Positions 1 to 9,194 are shown, numbered from the stretch's first letter. The stretch: DNA of 64,000 bases from Chitinophagaceae bacterium (GCA_947454155.1 CANGIT010000004.1:62001-126000), one strand, 5' to 3'. The notes: a model not told the origin generated them from the letters alone. A program made the numbers and translations.

Positions 1-213
1 TTTGTTGTCTTTTTCTTTAATACCTTCTTCAATTTCGCTCTTCACATTGTTTTTAGCGTCATTGAATTCACGAATACCACGACCCACACCTCTCATGAGT
101 TCAGGGATTTTTTTACCTCCGAAAAACAGCAATACAGCCAGCAAAACCAAAAGCCATTCGCTGCCACCCGGCATGGATAATAATAAGGTTGAAGAGGGGA
201 TAAATGATGACAT
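1..213 (-). CDS. tatA: Sec-independent protein translocase TatA/E, 3' end outside window
   Basis: TatA-family subunit of the twin-arginine translocase, which oligomerises in the inner membrane to move folded proteins. The start is the ATG at 213 and the frame stays open to base 1, so the C-terminal tail is outside the window. The 71 visible residues show a short polar N-terminus, one hydrophobic segment (about residues 20-32), the family hinge [20 protein letters not shown] and the beginning of a charged tail (K/E rich). The hinge and amphipathic helix are diagnostic of TatA/E rather than TatB, though the split is less clear in Bacteroidota. A TATCTTTG -7 box lies 18 bases upstream of the start codon. 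Confidence 0.9.
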   Translation of the reverse strand, partial: MSSFIPSSTLLLSMPGGSEWLLVLLAVLLFFGGKKIPELMRGVGRGIREFNDAKNNVKSEIEEGIKEKDNK

Positions 214-231
214 ATAGTTGATTTGAGGTGC

Positions 232-239
232 CAAAGATA
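232..239 (-). promoter_or_regulatory. Candidate tatA promoter (-7 box)
   Basis: The minus strand reads TATCTTTG, an exact match to the Bacteroidota -7 consensus TAnnTTTG, 18 bases before the tatA ATG. No convincing TTTG -33 box is visible at the usual distance. Confidence 0.45.
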
Positions 240-366
240 ATTGTTTTTTTTGGCAACATTTAACACAACAGCAATTTGCATTTGTTTTTTAACAAAAAAG
301 TCCTCTTCAATGAATATCTAGTTTTTTAATGAGGAAAGCAGGCGTCGTAAGTCTTCTCATAAAGTC

Positions 367-402
367 AAAAAAAAACTGCTTCATTGTGTTGAAGCAGTTT
401 TT
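367..402 (-). terminator. Intrinsic terminator after rplS
   Basis: An 11-bp perfect stem (373-383 with 390-400, core AAACTGCTTCA) and a 6-base loop, followed on the minus strand by a run of T. It lies about 20 bases after the rplS stop codon and isolates rplS from tatA. Confidence 0.85.
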
Positions 403-422
403 GCAAATGTTGTAAAAGTATA

Positions 423-779
423 TTACTTAACGGCCATTCTTTTTTCCTTGATACGAGCAGATTTACCGCTTCTTTCACGGAGGAAATAGAGTTTGGCACG
501 TCTAACACGACCTACTTTATTCAAAGTGATGCTTTCGATGTTAGGAGAGTTCAGCGGAAACAATCTTTCCACACCAACACCATCACTGATTTTACGTACT
601 GTAAAAGAAGCCGTAGCACCGGTACCTTGACGTTTGATCACATCGCCTTTGAAGCTCTGGATACGTTCTTTGTTACCTTCCACGATTTTATAGTTTACAG
701 TTACATTGTCACCGGCTTTGAAAGTCGGAACAGTAGCGATCTTGGTCAATTGTTCATGAACAAAATTAACGGCGTTCAT
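423..779 (-). CDS. rplS: 50S ribosomal protein L19
   Basis: Structural protein of the large ribosomal subunit, at the interface with the 30S subunit. 118 residues, a normal length for the family. L19 hallmarks are visible: [20 protein letters not shown] near the N-terminus, [14 protein letters not shown], and the basic stretch [18 protein letters not shown] (about residues 67-84) followed by [20 protein letters not shown]. In many bacteria rplS sits with rimM and trmD; here it stands alone, with its own -7 box upstream and a strong hairpin terminator downstream, so it appears monocistronic. Confidence 0.98.
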   Translation of the reverse strand: MNAVNFVHEQLTKIATVPTFKAGDNVTVNYKIVEGNKERIQSFKGDVIKRQGTGATASFTVRKISDGVGVERLFPLNSPNIESITLNKVGRVRRAKLYFLRERSGKSARIKEKRMAVK

Positions 780-801
780 ATTATATCATTTTAAGGGAGG
801 G

Positions 802-809
802 CAAAGGTA
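802..809 (-). promoter_or_regulatory. Candidate rplS promoter (-7 box)
   Basis: The minus strand reads TACCTTTG, matching TAnnTTTG, 22 bases upstream of the rplS ATG. The -33 region is AT-rich but has no clear TTTG. Confidence 0.45.
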
Positions 810-925
810 GGGATAAAACTTTAAAGTTTATAGATAAAAGGGAAAAAGTTTGAATTTTTCTTTTGAACCCTCCTTTTTTCTTTAGATTTTGAAATGATGT
901 CCTTGTCATTTCAATCGATGAGCAA

Positions 926-957
926 TAAAAAAGCTGCAGTTGAAATGCTGCAGCCTT
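926..957 (-). terminator. Intrinsic terminator after rny
   Basis: On the minus strand GCTGCAG, an 8-base loop and CTGCAGC form a stem followed by TTTTTTATT. It lies just after the rny stop codon and separates it from rplS. Confidence 0.8.
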
Positions 958-979
958 GATAATATGATTTGAATTGGGA

Positions 980-2545
980 TTATCTGGCAATGTTCACCGC
1001 TCTTTTTTCTCTGATGACGGTTACTTTGATTTGTCCCGGGAAGGTCATTTCTGTTTGAATTTTCTGAGCGATTTCAAAACTGAGTTTTTCGCTGTCGTTA
1101 TCACTTACTTTGTCGGCTTCTACAATCACCCTCAGTTCGCGACCTGCCTGAATTGCGTAGGCTTTTTCCACACCGCCATAAGCCAGGGCGAGGTTTTCAA
1201 GGTCCTTGATACGTTGGATGTATTGTTGCATGATTTCCCTTCTTGCACCCGGACGAGCACCGCTGATGGCGTCGCAAGCCTGTATGATGGGAGAAATCAC
1301 GTATTTCATTTCCATCTCGTCGTGGTGAGCACCAATGGCATTGACCACCGCAGGGTTTTCACCGTATTTTTCAGCCAGTTTGGCTCCGAGCAAGGCGTGG
1401 CTCAGTTCTGTTTCCTCATCGGGTACTTTACCAATATCGTGCAACAGACCGGCTCTTTTGGCGAGCTTAGGATTCATGCCTAATTCCGATGCCATGATGG
1501 CGCAAAGATTGGCAGTTTCGCGACTGTGCATCAACAGGTTCTGGCCATAAGATGAACGGAAGCGCATGCGGCCCACCATTCTGATCAGCTCTTTGTGCAT
1601 ACCGTGAACGCCCAGTTCCATTACCGTCCTTTCACCGATTTCCATCACCTGGTCTTCCAATTGCTTTTTGGTTTTTTCCACCACTTCCTCAATACGTGCG
1701 GGATGGATTCTGCCATCGGCCACCAAACGCTGCAGCGACAAACGCGCGATCTCTCTTCTCAAAGGATCGAAAGATGACAATACTATCGCTTCAGGGGTGT
1801 CGTCCACAATCAGATCCACGCCGGTTGCGGCTTCAATGGCTCTGATGTTACGTCCTTCACGACCAATGATTGAACCTTTAATCTCATCACTTTCAAGATT
1901 GAAAACAGTGATGGAATTTTCAATAGCTTGCTCGGCTGCAGTACGCTGTATGGTTTGAATAACTATTTTACGGGCTTCTTTATTAGCCTTTTGCTTGGCT
2001 TCTTCAATAATCTCCTGTTGAAGTACCAGTGCTCTGGTAGCGGCTTCTTGCTTCAGGCTTTCAATCAGTTGAGCTTTGGCATCTTCAGCCGAAAGTCCGG
2101 CCACTTTTTCCAAACGGCGGATGTGCTCTTCCTGATGCTTTTCCAACTCGGTGCGTTTGATGTTCACCAATTCAATCTGACGGTTCAGGTTCTCTTTGAT
2201 GGACTCGTTTTCCTTGATCTGCTTATCCAAATTGGCATCTTTCTGGTTGATGCTTTGCTCTTTCTGCTTGATGCGGTTTTCCGATTCGTTGATTTTTTGT
2301 GTACGATGCAGTACATCTTTATCGTGTTCGGCCTTCAACTGAACGAATTTTTCCTTGGCCTCGAGCAACTTTTCTTTTTTCAGGGTCTCGGCTTGCAATT
2401 GACCTTCTGAAAGGATACGCTGCGCTTCCGATTTGGCATCATCAACTTGTTGTTTGGTATTTTTAGCGAAGATGAATTTGCCGGCTACCACCCCTAAAAT
2501 CAGGGATAAGCCGCTTAAGATGGCATAAAGTATGGTTGGTTCCAT
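980..2545 (-). CDS. rny: Ribonuclease Y
   Basis: Membrane-anchored endoribonuclease that starts mRNA decay. 521 residues, the normal length. Order of parts: an N-terminal transmembrane helix (about 5-25), a long E/K/Q-rich coiled coil (about 30-195), a KH RNA-binding domain with [15 protein letters not shown] (about 225-240), and an HD domain with the metal-binding pair in [10 protein letters not shown] and LLHDIGKV. All catalytic motifs look intact. The gene is transcribed leftwards after pheT and zapA, with a 147-base gap to zapA, and ends in a hairpin terminator. Confidence 0.97.
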   Translation of the reverse strand: MEPTILYAILSGLSLILGVVAGKFIFAKNTKQQVDDAKSEAQRILSEGQLQAETLKKEKLLEAKEKFVQLKAEHDKDVLHRTQKINESENRIKQKEQSINQKDANLDKQIKENESIKENLNRQIELVNIKRTELEKHQEEHIRRLEKVAGLSAEDAKAQLIESLKQEAATRALVLQQEIIEEAKQKANKEARKIVIQTIQRTAAEQAIENSITVFNLESDEIKGSIIGREGRNIRAIEAATGVDLIVDDTPEAIVLSSFDPLRREIARLSLQRLVADGRIHPARIEEVVEKTKKQLEDQVMEIGERTVMELGVHGMHKELIRMVGRMRFRSSYGQNLLMHSRETANLCAIMASELGMNPKLAKRAGLLHDIGKVPDEETELSHALLGAKLAEKYGENPAVVNAIGAHHDEMEMKYVISPIIQACDAISGARPGARREIMQQYIQRIKDLENLALAYGGVEKAYAIQAGRELRVIVEADKVSDNDSEKLSFEIAQKIQTEMTFPGQIKVTVIREKRAVNIAR

Positions 2546-2692
2546 TAATGTTTTTTTGTTTTATTCTGATTCACAAATTGTTATATGCTCGCACCTCTGT
2601 TATAAGATAGAGCATAATGGGGGCGAAGATATTGTTTTTTTCTGAAAGGGGAGAAGGTAGCTCGGCTGATTTAGATAGATTCAAAACTAAAA

Positions 2693-2989
2693 TCAGCTTT
2701 TTTCCAGCGCCTTTTCGAGCTGGCTTTCCATACGAGAAAGACTTTCCTTTAAATATTGCTGAAAAGCGGCCGAACCGCTGTTGTCATTTTGCTGGGTAGC
2801 ATACCATATAATCACCATAGCAATGTAGTCCTGCATGTCTTTTCCGGCAAAATTGGTTTTGAATTCCAATATTTTGTCGTTGATGAGTTTTACAGTTTTA
2901 CGAACCGATTCCTCGTCTTTGGGACTTGTTTTGATCCGATAGGTACGGTCGGCAATCAGTATGTTTACAGGAATCAGTTCTTCTGCCAT
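2693..2989 (-). CDS. zapA: Cell division protein ZapA
   Basis: ZapA-family protein that crosslinks FtsZ filaments at the division ring. The ATG at 2989 gives 98 residues starting MAEELIPVNILIADRTYRIK, with the ZapA beta-hairpin head at the N-terminus (DRTYRIK), then VKLINDKILEFKTNF and a C-terminal coiled coil (QQYLKESLSRMESQLEKALE). An upstream alternative start would add ten residues that overlap the preceding gene and do not match the family. It lies directly downstream of pheT and a coiled-coil gene, an arrangement seen in other Bacteroidota (from memory). Confidence 0.88.
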   Translation of the reverse strand: MAEELIPVNILIADRTYRIKTSPKDEESVRKTVKLINDKILEFKTNFAGKDMQDYIAMVIIWYATQQNDNSGSAAFQQYLKESLSRMESQLEKALEKS

Positions 2990-2999
2990 GTTGTTGTTT

Positions 3000-3287
3000 T
3001 TATTCGCTGAGCAAAGCAATGCATTTGTCTATTTCTCTGAGGTAGCGGTTGAGGGTCTGTTCAAAGGCTTTTTTGTCGGCTACATTGAGTTGGCCTGCGG
3101 CAGATTTCAGAATCAGCTGCTGCTCTTCAAGTTGTTTGATTTTTCTTGAACCTTCTTCCTGCTGCTTTTTCATTTCTTCAATGGCAGACTGCTGCTGTGC
3201 GCAAAGCTTCTGCAAAGCGGAGTACTTTTTGATCAATTCCTGCAAGTGCAGATTGATCCGGTTGATATGGGCTTCTGTTTGTTGCAA
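3000..3287 (-). CDS. Small coiled-coil protein, ZapB-like (unknown function)
   Basis: 95 residues, almost entirely predicted coiled coil, rich in Q, E and K (for example EEMKKQQEEGSRKIKQLEEQ). No catalytic motif, signal peptide or membrane segment is visible. It begins only 14 bases after the pheT stop and ends 10 bases before the zapA start, so the three genes are almost certainly co-transcribed. Position and shape suggest a ZapB-like division factor, but this is inference from context. No ATG is available at the 5' end: the likely start is TTG at 3287 (an ATA codon lies three codons upstream), and the first internal ATG comes only at about residue 39. Confidence 0.7.
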   Translation of the reverse strand: MQQTEAHINRINLHLQELIKKYSALQKLCAQQQSAIEEMKKQQEEGSRKIKQLEEQQLILKSAAGQLNVADKKAFEQTLNRYLREIDKCIALLSE

Positions 3288-3301
3288 ACTAGTTATGCTT
3301 G

Positions 3302-5725
3302 TTATTTTCTGATCTCGGCTTGTATATTGTTTTCGTATCCTAAGATGATCTTACTCATAAAACCGTCAATCTCTTTATCAGTGAGGGTTTTTGAATCATC
3401 TAGAAAAGTGAAACTGACTGCCATGGATTTTTTGCCGGCACCGAGTTTCTCACTTTCAAAAATATCGAACAATTGCACTTGCTTCAGGTGTCCGATTTGT
3501 AGCGATAAAGCTATTTGCTCTATCTGAGAATAGGAAACATTTTTATCCACCACCAGCGCCAGGTCTCTATGGACGGCTGGAAATTTGGAAATTTCGCTGT
3601 ATTGTACGGGTTTAGACTTCATATCCAGCATCATGTCCATATCCAGGTCTGCAAAAAATACAGGCTGCTTGATATCGAATTGTTTGAGCAGTTTTGGATC
3701 AAGTTGCCCTATAGTGAGCAAAGTTTTTTTACCCATCTGGTAGCCGATGCAGGCTGTAAATTCTCTGTTCGACAAACGCTCTGTTTTATATTTTTTTACA
3801 CTGCCCATGCCTAATACCGTTTCGGCGATTCCCTTGAGGTAAAAGAAATCGGCTTTTACGGACTTGCTGTTCCAAAACGTCTCCGAGATGTTTCCGGTGA
3901 TGTAAATGGAGAGATGCAGTTTTTCGTTGTATGTGCCCGCTTCGTCCTTTGTGTAGGTTTTGCCGAATTCATATAAACGCAGGTCGCTGTTTTTACGATT
4001 GATATTGTGGCTGATCACTTGCAATCCGCTACGCATCATTTCTGGGCGAAGCATGTTGAGCTCACTGCTCAGGCTGTTGATCATCCGTACCGAACTGCTC
4101 ATCACTGTTTCATCGTAAAATGCACTGTTGGTGATGCTGTTGGTGAAAATTTCGTGGAAACCATTGCCTGTCAGATAGCCGGCAATTTTTTCTTTGAGCT
4201 GAAACCTGTAATTGGATTTTTCAACAGATGGCGCAATGTTGATGCTTTGAGGAATTTCGATGTTGTCGAGTCCGTCGATGCGCATGATTTCTTCCACAAT
4301 ATCGGCCTGTATGCTGATGTCGGGTTTGCTGTAAGGTACTTTCAACTCTAGTCCTGTGCCCGATTCGGCTGTGATTTCAAAACCCAGCGCATTTAAAATG
4401 GCAAATACAGCATCGCTGTTGTATACTTTTCCGCTAAGTTTTTTCAGATACTCATATTCAAAATCGATAGAGGTTTTTGGATGGGGGTTAGGATAAACAT
4501 CGGTTACATCACCAACAATTTCTCCGCCGGACAGGGAGGCGATCAGATGAGCAGCTCTCAAGGCAACAGTAAGCGTATTGCTGATGTCCACACCTTTCTC
4601 AAATCTGGTGGCGGCATCGGTTCTCAACTCGTGGTGCATTGCAGTTTTTCTCACAAAGCCCTTATCGAAACAAGCGCTTTCCAGAAAAATATTTTGTGTC
4701 GTTTGAACAACTCCGCTGTGCAATCCGCCATATACACCTGCTATACACATGGGCTCCATTGCATGGCAAATCATCAGGTCGTCGGCTTTCAATTTTCTTT
4801 CTTTTTCATCTAGGGTAATGAAGCTTGTGCCTTCATCAACTGTAGTGATGATCACTTTTTTTCCTGCAATCTTATCCGCATCGAAAGCGTGCAGTGGCTG
4901 ACCCGTTTCATGCAAAATGAAATTGGTGATGTCTACAATGTTGTTGATGGGCTTCTGGCCAATCGCTGTCAATCTTTTTTTCAGCCAGTCGGGACTTTCT
5001 TTTACAGTAACACCTTTGATGAGAATGCCGGTATAACGCAAGCAGGCTTTTTCGTTTTTGATTTCAATGGCGATATCATTGGTGCCAGGAAAAGACTGCT
5101 GATGAGTTGTGAAAGGAGAGCGAACCGCATACGGCTTTTGCTTGTGATAGGATAGCCAGGCACAAACATCTTTGGCCACACCCAAATGACTCATGGCATC
5201 CATGCGGTTGGGGGTAAGTCCGATTTCATAAATAAAGTCGGTGGCGGTGTCAAAAAACGTTGATACGGGAGTTCCGGGGGTAAGGTCTCCGGGCAATAGC
5301 TTGATGCCTTCGTGACTTTCTCCCAGTCCAATTTCATCTTCCGCGCATATCATCCCCTCGCTTTCCGCACCTCTGATTTTCGCTTTTTTCATGGTCATGG
5401 GTTCGCCATGCAGGGGGTAAATGGTGGTGCCAATAGGAGCCACAATCACTTTTTGTCCAACAGCCACATTGGGCGCACCACAAACTATATTTAAAGGCCT
5501 TTCACCACCGGTATTGACGGTAGTCAATTTCAACTTATCGGCTTCTGGATGTTTTTCACAGGTCATTACTTCGCCAACCACCAGGCCTTTCAGTCCGCCT
5601 TTGATGCTTTCTGTTTTTTCCATGTGCTCTACCTCCAAACCGATAGCGGTCAGGATGGCGGAGAGCTGATCGGGATCAATGGTTTCGGGAAGGTATTCGC
5701 AAAGCCAGTTATAGGAAATAGTCAT
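3302..5725 (-). CDS. pheT: Phenylalanine--tRNA ligase beta subunit
   Basis: Beta subunit of the heterotetrameric PheRS, which charges tRNA-Phe in the cytoplasm. 807 residues, the usual length. Parts in order: N-terminal fragment MTISYNWLCEYLPETI, the EMAP/tRNA-binding fold (about 45-150, VGEVMTCEKHPEADKLKLTT), the B3/B4 editing domain (about 215-375), the B5 domain (about 405-480), the catalytic-like core, and the C-terminal anticodon-binding FDX-ACB domain (SKFPAVHRDLALVVDKNVSY, from about 715). pheS is not next to it; it must be elsewhere. The start ATG at 5725 lies 17 bases after a TATCTTTG -7 box. Confidence 0.98.
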   Translation of the reverse strand: MTISYNWLCEYLPETIDPDQLSAILTAIGLEVEHMEKTESIKGGLKGLVVGEVMTCEKHPEADKLKLTTVNTGGERPLNIVCGAPNVAVGQKVIVAPIGTTIYPLHGEPMTMKKAKIRGAESEGMICAEDEIGLGESHEGIKLLPGDLTPGTPVSTFFDTATDFIYEIGLTPNRMDAMSHLGVAKDVCAWLSYHKQKPYAVRSPFTTHQQSFPGTNDIAIEIKNEKACLRYTGILIKGVTVKESPDWLKKRLTAIGQKPINNIVDITNFILHETGQPLHAFDADKIAGKKVIITTVDEGTSFITLDEKERKLKADDLMICHAMEPMCIAGVYGGLHSGVVQTTQNIFLESACFDKGFVRKTAMHHELRTDAATRFEKGVDISNTLTVALRAAHLIASLSGGEIVGDVTDVYPNPHPKTSIDFEYEYLKKLSGKVYNSDAVFAILNALGFEITAESGTGLELKVPYSKPDISIQADIVEEIMRIDGLDNIEIPQSINIAPSVEKSNYRFQLKEKIAGYLTGNGFHEIFTNSITNSAFYDETVMSSSVRMINSLSSELNMLRPEMMRSGLQVISHNINRKNSDLRLYEFGKTYTKDEAGTYNEKLHLSIYITGNISETFWNSKSVKADFFYLKGIAETVLGMGSVKKYKTERLSNREFTACIGYQMGKKTLLTIGQLDPKLLKQFDIKQPVFFADLDMDMMLDMKSKPVQYSEISKFPAVHRDLALVVDKNVSYSQIEQIALSLQIGHLKQVQLFDIFESEKLGAGKKSMAVSFTFLDDSKTLTDKEIDGFMSKIILGYENNIQAEIRK

Positions 5726-5742
5726 ATTTTTCTGATATTCCG

Positions 5743-5775
5743 CAAAGATAAGGATCGGCGTTTAGCTTCAGCCAA
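5743..5775 (-). promoter_or_regulatory. Candidate pheT operon promoter
   Basis: The minus strand has TATCTTTG (5750 to 5743), matching TAnnTTTG, with TTGG beginning at 5775, about 25 bases upstream, close to the expected -33 spacing. It would drive pheT, the coiled-coil gene and zapA. Confidence 0.5.
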
Positions 5776-5917
5776 TTGACATTTGCAATTTGTACAGTAG
5801 TCGCATCACCCCGAAAAATTTTACTTCCTTTGTTGCATAAGGAATTTTATGATGGTAGAGACGAAAAAATGAACGCAGATTTTGTTGAAAAAATATCGCG
5901 ATCAGCCAGATGTAGCT

Positions 5918-5955
5918 TAGATTTGTGGGGAAACCTGTTAATAAGCGGTGGATAA
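5918..5955 (+). promoter_or_regulatory. DnaA-box-like cluster with overlapping -7 box upstream of dnaB
   Basis: Three 9-mers resembling the DnaA box (TTWTNCACA on the opposite strand) lie in the same direction at 5924-5932 (TGTGGGGAA), 5936-5944 (TGTTAATAA) and 5947-5955 (GGTGGATAA). Each differs from consensus at about one position, and starts are spaced 12 and 11 bases, about one helical turn. The exact TAnnTTTG match TAGATTTG at 5918-5925 overlaps the first. This could be a DnaA-controlled dnaB promoter or part of an origin; the sequence alone does not decide. Confidence 0.4.
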
Positions 5956-6105
5956 CCCCCGTTTTGATGTGAATTGCCCGTGAGTAACCTATGACAACTG
6001 CTCTTTCGCTTTTCATCAACTTTTATGAACGGGAATTAGGATTTACCTTAGTCAGCAGGTAAAGCTTCAACGTATCTCTTTACCCGAAAAACCCAACTCA
6101 GCAAC

Positions 6106-7683
6106 ATGGCTTTTACGCAACTCAATAACGACAGGAAACCACGACGCAAACCGGGAACAGAAACCGGTGCGATGGTATTTGGCAAAGTACCACCTCAGTC
6201 CAAGGAAATGGAAGAGGCCATTCTCGGTGCCATCATGCTCGAAAAAGGAGCATTCGACATCGCCATCGAAATCATCAAGCCACAATGTTTTTATGTGGAA
6301 GCCCACCAGCGTATTTTCAGCGCCATGCAATCGCTGGCCGATAATCGCGAACCCATCGATCTGTTGACTGTTGTGGAAGAGTTGAAGAAGAAGGGAGATC
6401 TGGAATTTGTTGGCGGTCCCTACTTCGTTACCAAGCTCACCAATTCGGTGGTATCGGCCGCCAACATTGAATCGCATTGCCGCATCGTGGTGCAAAAATT
6501 CATCCAGCGCGAATTGATCCGCATCAGCAGTGAAATAATTGGAGAGTCATACGAAGACAGTACCGATGTTTTCGACTTGCTCGATCTGGCTGAAGGAAAA
6601 TTATTTGAAATTACCAACAATCACCTTCGTCGCAACTTCGACAGCATAGAATCGGTGATGGTGAAAACCATTCAGAAAATCGAGGAGATGCGTAACCGTG
6701 AGGAGGACATAACGGGTGTGCCTACAGGATTTCCATCTTTGGATAAGATCACTTATGGTTGGCAGCCCACGGATCTGATCATTCTAGCCGCTCGTCCTTC
6801 TGTAGGTAAAACCGCATTCGCGCTCAACCTGGCCCGCAGCGCGGCTTTACATCCCACCAAACCTACTGCGGTAGGATTCTTCAGTTTGGAGATGAGCAGC
6901 GACCAGCTGGTAACGCGTATACTCAGTGCCGAAAGTGAAATATGGATGGAAAAGATTTCCAGAGGTAAACTGGAAGATTATGAAATGAAGCAATTGTATA
7001 AAAGAGGTATCGAGAAACTGAGTCGCGCACCCATTTACATCGATGACTCTGCAGGGTTGAACATTTTCGAGCTGCGCGCCAAGTGTCGCCGTTTGAAAAC
7101 CAAACACAATATCGGATTGATCTTGATCGATTATCTTCAGCTGATGACCGGCGGCAATGATCGCAACAGCAATCGCGAACAGGAAATCAGTAAAATATCA
7201 CGCGACCTCAAAGGCTTGGCCAAAGAATTGAAAGTGCCCATCATCGCGCTTTCACAGCTGAGTCGTGAAGTGGAAAAAAGAAAAGAAGGCAACAAGATGC
7301 CACAGCTCAGTGATTTGCGCGAATCGGGCGCCATCGAACAGGATGCAGATATGGTGATGTTCTTATATCGTCCCGAGTATTACGAAATCACTACCAACGA
7401 ATATGGCGAAAACAACAAAGGTGAAACCCACGTTCGTATCGCCAAACATCGTAATGGTAGTTTGGAAACCGTCAAACTCAGGGCCATGCTGCATATTCAG
7501 AAATTTGTGGAAGATGAGAGCGGACAGGATTTCATGAACAACAACGTTTCGTCTTCGGGTGATGGCGGTGCTACCAGATGGAAGCCGATCTCTGAAACAG
7601 GTGCCGCAGGTGGAGGAGATGCCAGCATGTTCATTCAGAAAGGTAGCAAGATGAACAACGACGAATTTGACGACGAATTCTAA
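6106..7683 (+). CDS. dnaB: Replicative DNA helicase DnaB
   Basis: Hexameric 5'-3' helicase that unwinds DNA at the replication fork. 525 residues. After a basic N-terminal extension come the DnaB N-terminal helical domain (about 25-150, PPQSKEMEEAILGAIMLEKG), the linker, and the RecA-like C-terminal domain with Walker A ARPSVGKTAFALNLA (about 227-241), Walker B LILIDYLQLM and the arginine-finger region GAIEQDADMVMFLYRPEYY. The tail is Gly/Ser/Asn rich and acidic at the end (NNDEFDDEF). No intein interrupts the ATPase motifs. rsmE follows 16 bases downstream and is probably co-transcribed. Confidence 0.98.
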   Translation: MAFTQLNNDRKPRRKPGTETGAMVFGKVPPQSKEMEEAILGAIMLEKGAFDIAIEIIKPQCFYVEAHQRIFSAMQSLADNREPIDLLTVVEELKKKGDLEFVGGPYFVTKLTNSVVSAANIESHCRIVVQKFIQRELIRISSEIIGESYEDSTDVFDLLDLAEGKLFEITNNHLRRNFDSIESVMVKTIQKIEEMRNREEDITGVPTGFPSLDKITYGWQPTDLIILAARPSVGKTAFALNLARSAALHPTKPTAVGFFSLEMSSDQLVTRILSAESEIWMEKISRGKLEDYEMKQLYKRGIEKLSRAPIYIDDSAGLNIFELRAKCRRLKTKHNIGLILIDYLQLMTGGNDRNSNREQEISKISRDLKGLAKELKVPIIALSQLSREVEKRKEGNKMPQLSDLRESGAIEQDADMVMFLYRPEYYEITTNEYGENNKGETHVRIAKHRNGSLETVKLRAMLHIQKFVEDESGQDFMNNNVSSSGDGGATRWKPISETGAAGGGDASMFIQKGSKMNNDEFDDEF

Positions 7684-7699
7684 TTTTATTTTCCCCAAC

Positions 7700-8401
7700 A
7701 TGTCATTGCCTTTTTTCTTTTTTGAAGCTATCGCCGACGGAGTCGAAGAATATGTGTTGACAGAAGACACCTCTAAACATATTGTACAGGTGCTGCGCAT
7801 GACTATCGGAGACCAGCTGCTGCTCACCGATGGCAAGGGAAATCTGTTGACCGCTGCCATCAAAGACGACCACCGCAAAAGATGTGTGGTAAAAAAAATA
7901 AAACAGGAATTTGTGCCCCGGCAGGAGCGTCAAATCACGATTGCCATCTCGCCGTTGAAAAACAACACACGCCTCGAATGGATGCTCGAAAAAGCCACAG
8001 AAGTAGGGGTCGGTGCCATCATACCGTTGATGTGTAAACGAACTGAAAAACAGCATCTGCGTACAGACAGGCTGAAAGGAATTCTGGTGAGTGCCATGCT
8101 GCAATCCAAGCAGGCCTGGCTTTGCGAACTGAGTGAGCCAACAGATTTTTCAACAGTCATCAAACATACAGCAGCAACGCATCGCTTCATCGCTCACTGC
8201 GAGCCTGATGCTAAGTCTTCATTGAGAGAACAAAAAGTACAGGGCAGTGCAATCGTGCTCATCGGTCCGGAAGGTGATTTCACGCACGAGGAAATCCGCG
8301 AGGCGCTAGATGGAGGATACTCGCCTGTTTCATTGGGTGAAACAAGATTGCGCACCGAAACAGCCGGACTCGTGGCTGCGGTGCAGTTGTGTGTGAAGTA
8401 A
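7700..8401 (+). CDS. rsmE: 16S rRNA (uracil-1498-N3)-methyltransferase RsmE
   Basis: SPOUT-class methyltransferase that modifies U1498 of 16S rRNA using S-adenosylmethionine. The ATG at 7700 gives 233 residues starting MSLPFFFFEA; an upstream start overlapping dnaB would add 11 residues foreign to the family. An N-terminal PUA-like domain (HIVQVLRMTIGDQLLLTDGKG) is followed by the SPOUT knot with the SAM-binding signature LIGPEGDFTHEEI and SLGETRLRTETAGLVA. Its stop codon directly abuts the stop codon of the convergent TerC-like gene, with no spacer. Confidence 0.97.
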   Translation: MSLPFFFFEAIADGVEEYVLTEDTSKHIVQVLRMTIGDQLLLTDGKGNLLTAAIKDDHRKRCVVKKIKQEFVPRQERQITIAISPLKNNTRLEWMLEKATEVGVGAIIPLMCKRTEKQHLRTDRLKGILVSAMLQSKQAWLCELSEPTDFSTVIKHTAATHRFIAHCEPDAKSSLREQKVQGSAIVLIGPEGDFTHEEIREALDGGYSPVSLGETRLRTETAGLVAAVQLCVK

Positions 8402-9193
8402 TTATCTTTTATCTTCCTCTTCAGTGAGCGTGAGTTCGTTCAATTCAATCACTCTTTTCTTTTCCATTCTTTTACGCATCACCATATTCAGTATCTCCAC
8501 ACCGAATGAAAACGCCATGCCGAAGTAGATGTAATTTTTCAAATGAAGCGCTTCCGCTTTTTCCGCATCCCAGCCCTCGATGATCAGACTGATACCAATC
8601 ATCACCAGAAAGGAAAGGGCAAGCATTTTGAGCGTGGGATGTTTATGAATGAAAGCAGATATTTTGGGACTGAACATGAACATGATGATCATCGCCACAA
8701 TAACGGCTGCAATCATCACCTCAAGATGCTTGGCAGTTCCTCCAGCGGTGATGATGCTGTCGAAAGAGAATACCGCGTCAATCAACATGATCTGCATCAC
8801 CGCTTTGCTGAAACTCAGGTGGGACTTGCCCTTCGCTTGCTGGTTGGGATCTTCCCCCTCGAGTTTGGCATGAATCTCCATGACTGATTTATAAATCAGA
8901 AAAAGTCCTCCCAACAACATTACCAGGCTGGCGAGGTCGAAGCCTTTACCCATCACCGTGATGATGGATTTTCCTTTTTGCGCCAACAGCCAGCTGAGTC
9001 CCATCAGCATCACCGATCGAGAAATCATTCCTGTCACCATCCATACGCGACGGGCTTTCAGCTCTTCTTGTGCCGTTTTCAGGCGGTTCATGATGATGCT
9101 CACAAATATCACATTGTCGATGCCCAGCACCACTTCCAGAATGACCAGTATTAAAAAACTGATGATGCTTTCTGCAGAAAATAAGTCTGTCAT
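8402..9193 (-). CDS. TerC family integral membrane protein
   Basis: Multi-pass inner-membrane protein of the TerC/Alx family, linked to metal (manganese) efflux or tellurite resistance. 263 residues with about seven hydrophobic segments. The family signature with acidic residues in membrane segments is visible: LEVVLGIDNVIFVSIIM at the N-terminus and AVFSFDSIITA in the middle. The C-terminus is charged and cytoplasmic. The start codon is one base after the pyrD stop, so it is probably translated from the pyrD transcript. The exact substrate cannot be read from sequence. Confidence 0.9.
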   Translation of the reverse strand: MTDLFSAESIISFLILVILEVVLGIDNVIFVSIIMNRLKTAQEELKARRVWMVTGMISRSVMLMGLSWLLAQKGKSIITVMGKGFDLASLVMLLGGLFLIYKSVMEIHAKLEGEDPNQQAKGKSHLSFSKAVMQIMLIDAVFSFDSIITAGGTAKHLEVMIAAVIVAMIIMFMFSPKISAFIHKHPTLKMLALSFLVMIGISLIIEGWDAEKAEALHLKNYIYFGMAFSFGVEILNMVMRKRMEKKRVIELNELTLTEEEDKR

Positions 9194-9194
9194 G

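Larger units (their letters stand above)
5726..6105. other. Divergent intergenic region pheT/dnaB
   Basis: 380 bases between divergent pheT and dnaB. It holds the pheT promoter, three DnaA-box-like 9-mers (5924-5955) and a TAGATTTG box (5918-5925) pointing to dnaB. An 83-codon open frame on the minus strand (5768-6019) has no recognisable features and is probably chance. Confidence 0.6.

Noticed and set aside
781..990. 69-codon frame between rplS and rny
   Set aside because: Covers the rny terminator and rplS promoter; no conserved features.
2546..2692. Possible RNA gene between zapA and rny
   Set aside because: 147 bases without a convincing stem set or promoter.
5768..6019. 83-codon frame on the minus strand in the dnaB upstream region
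   Set aside because: No domain, signal peptide or sensible start context; it overlaps the promoter and the DnaA-box-like sites.
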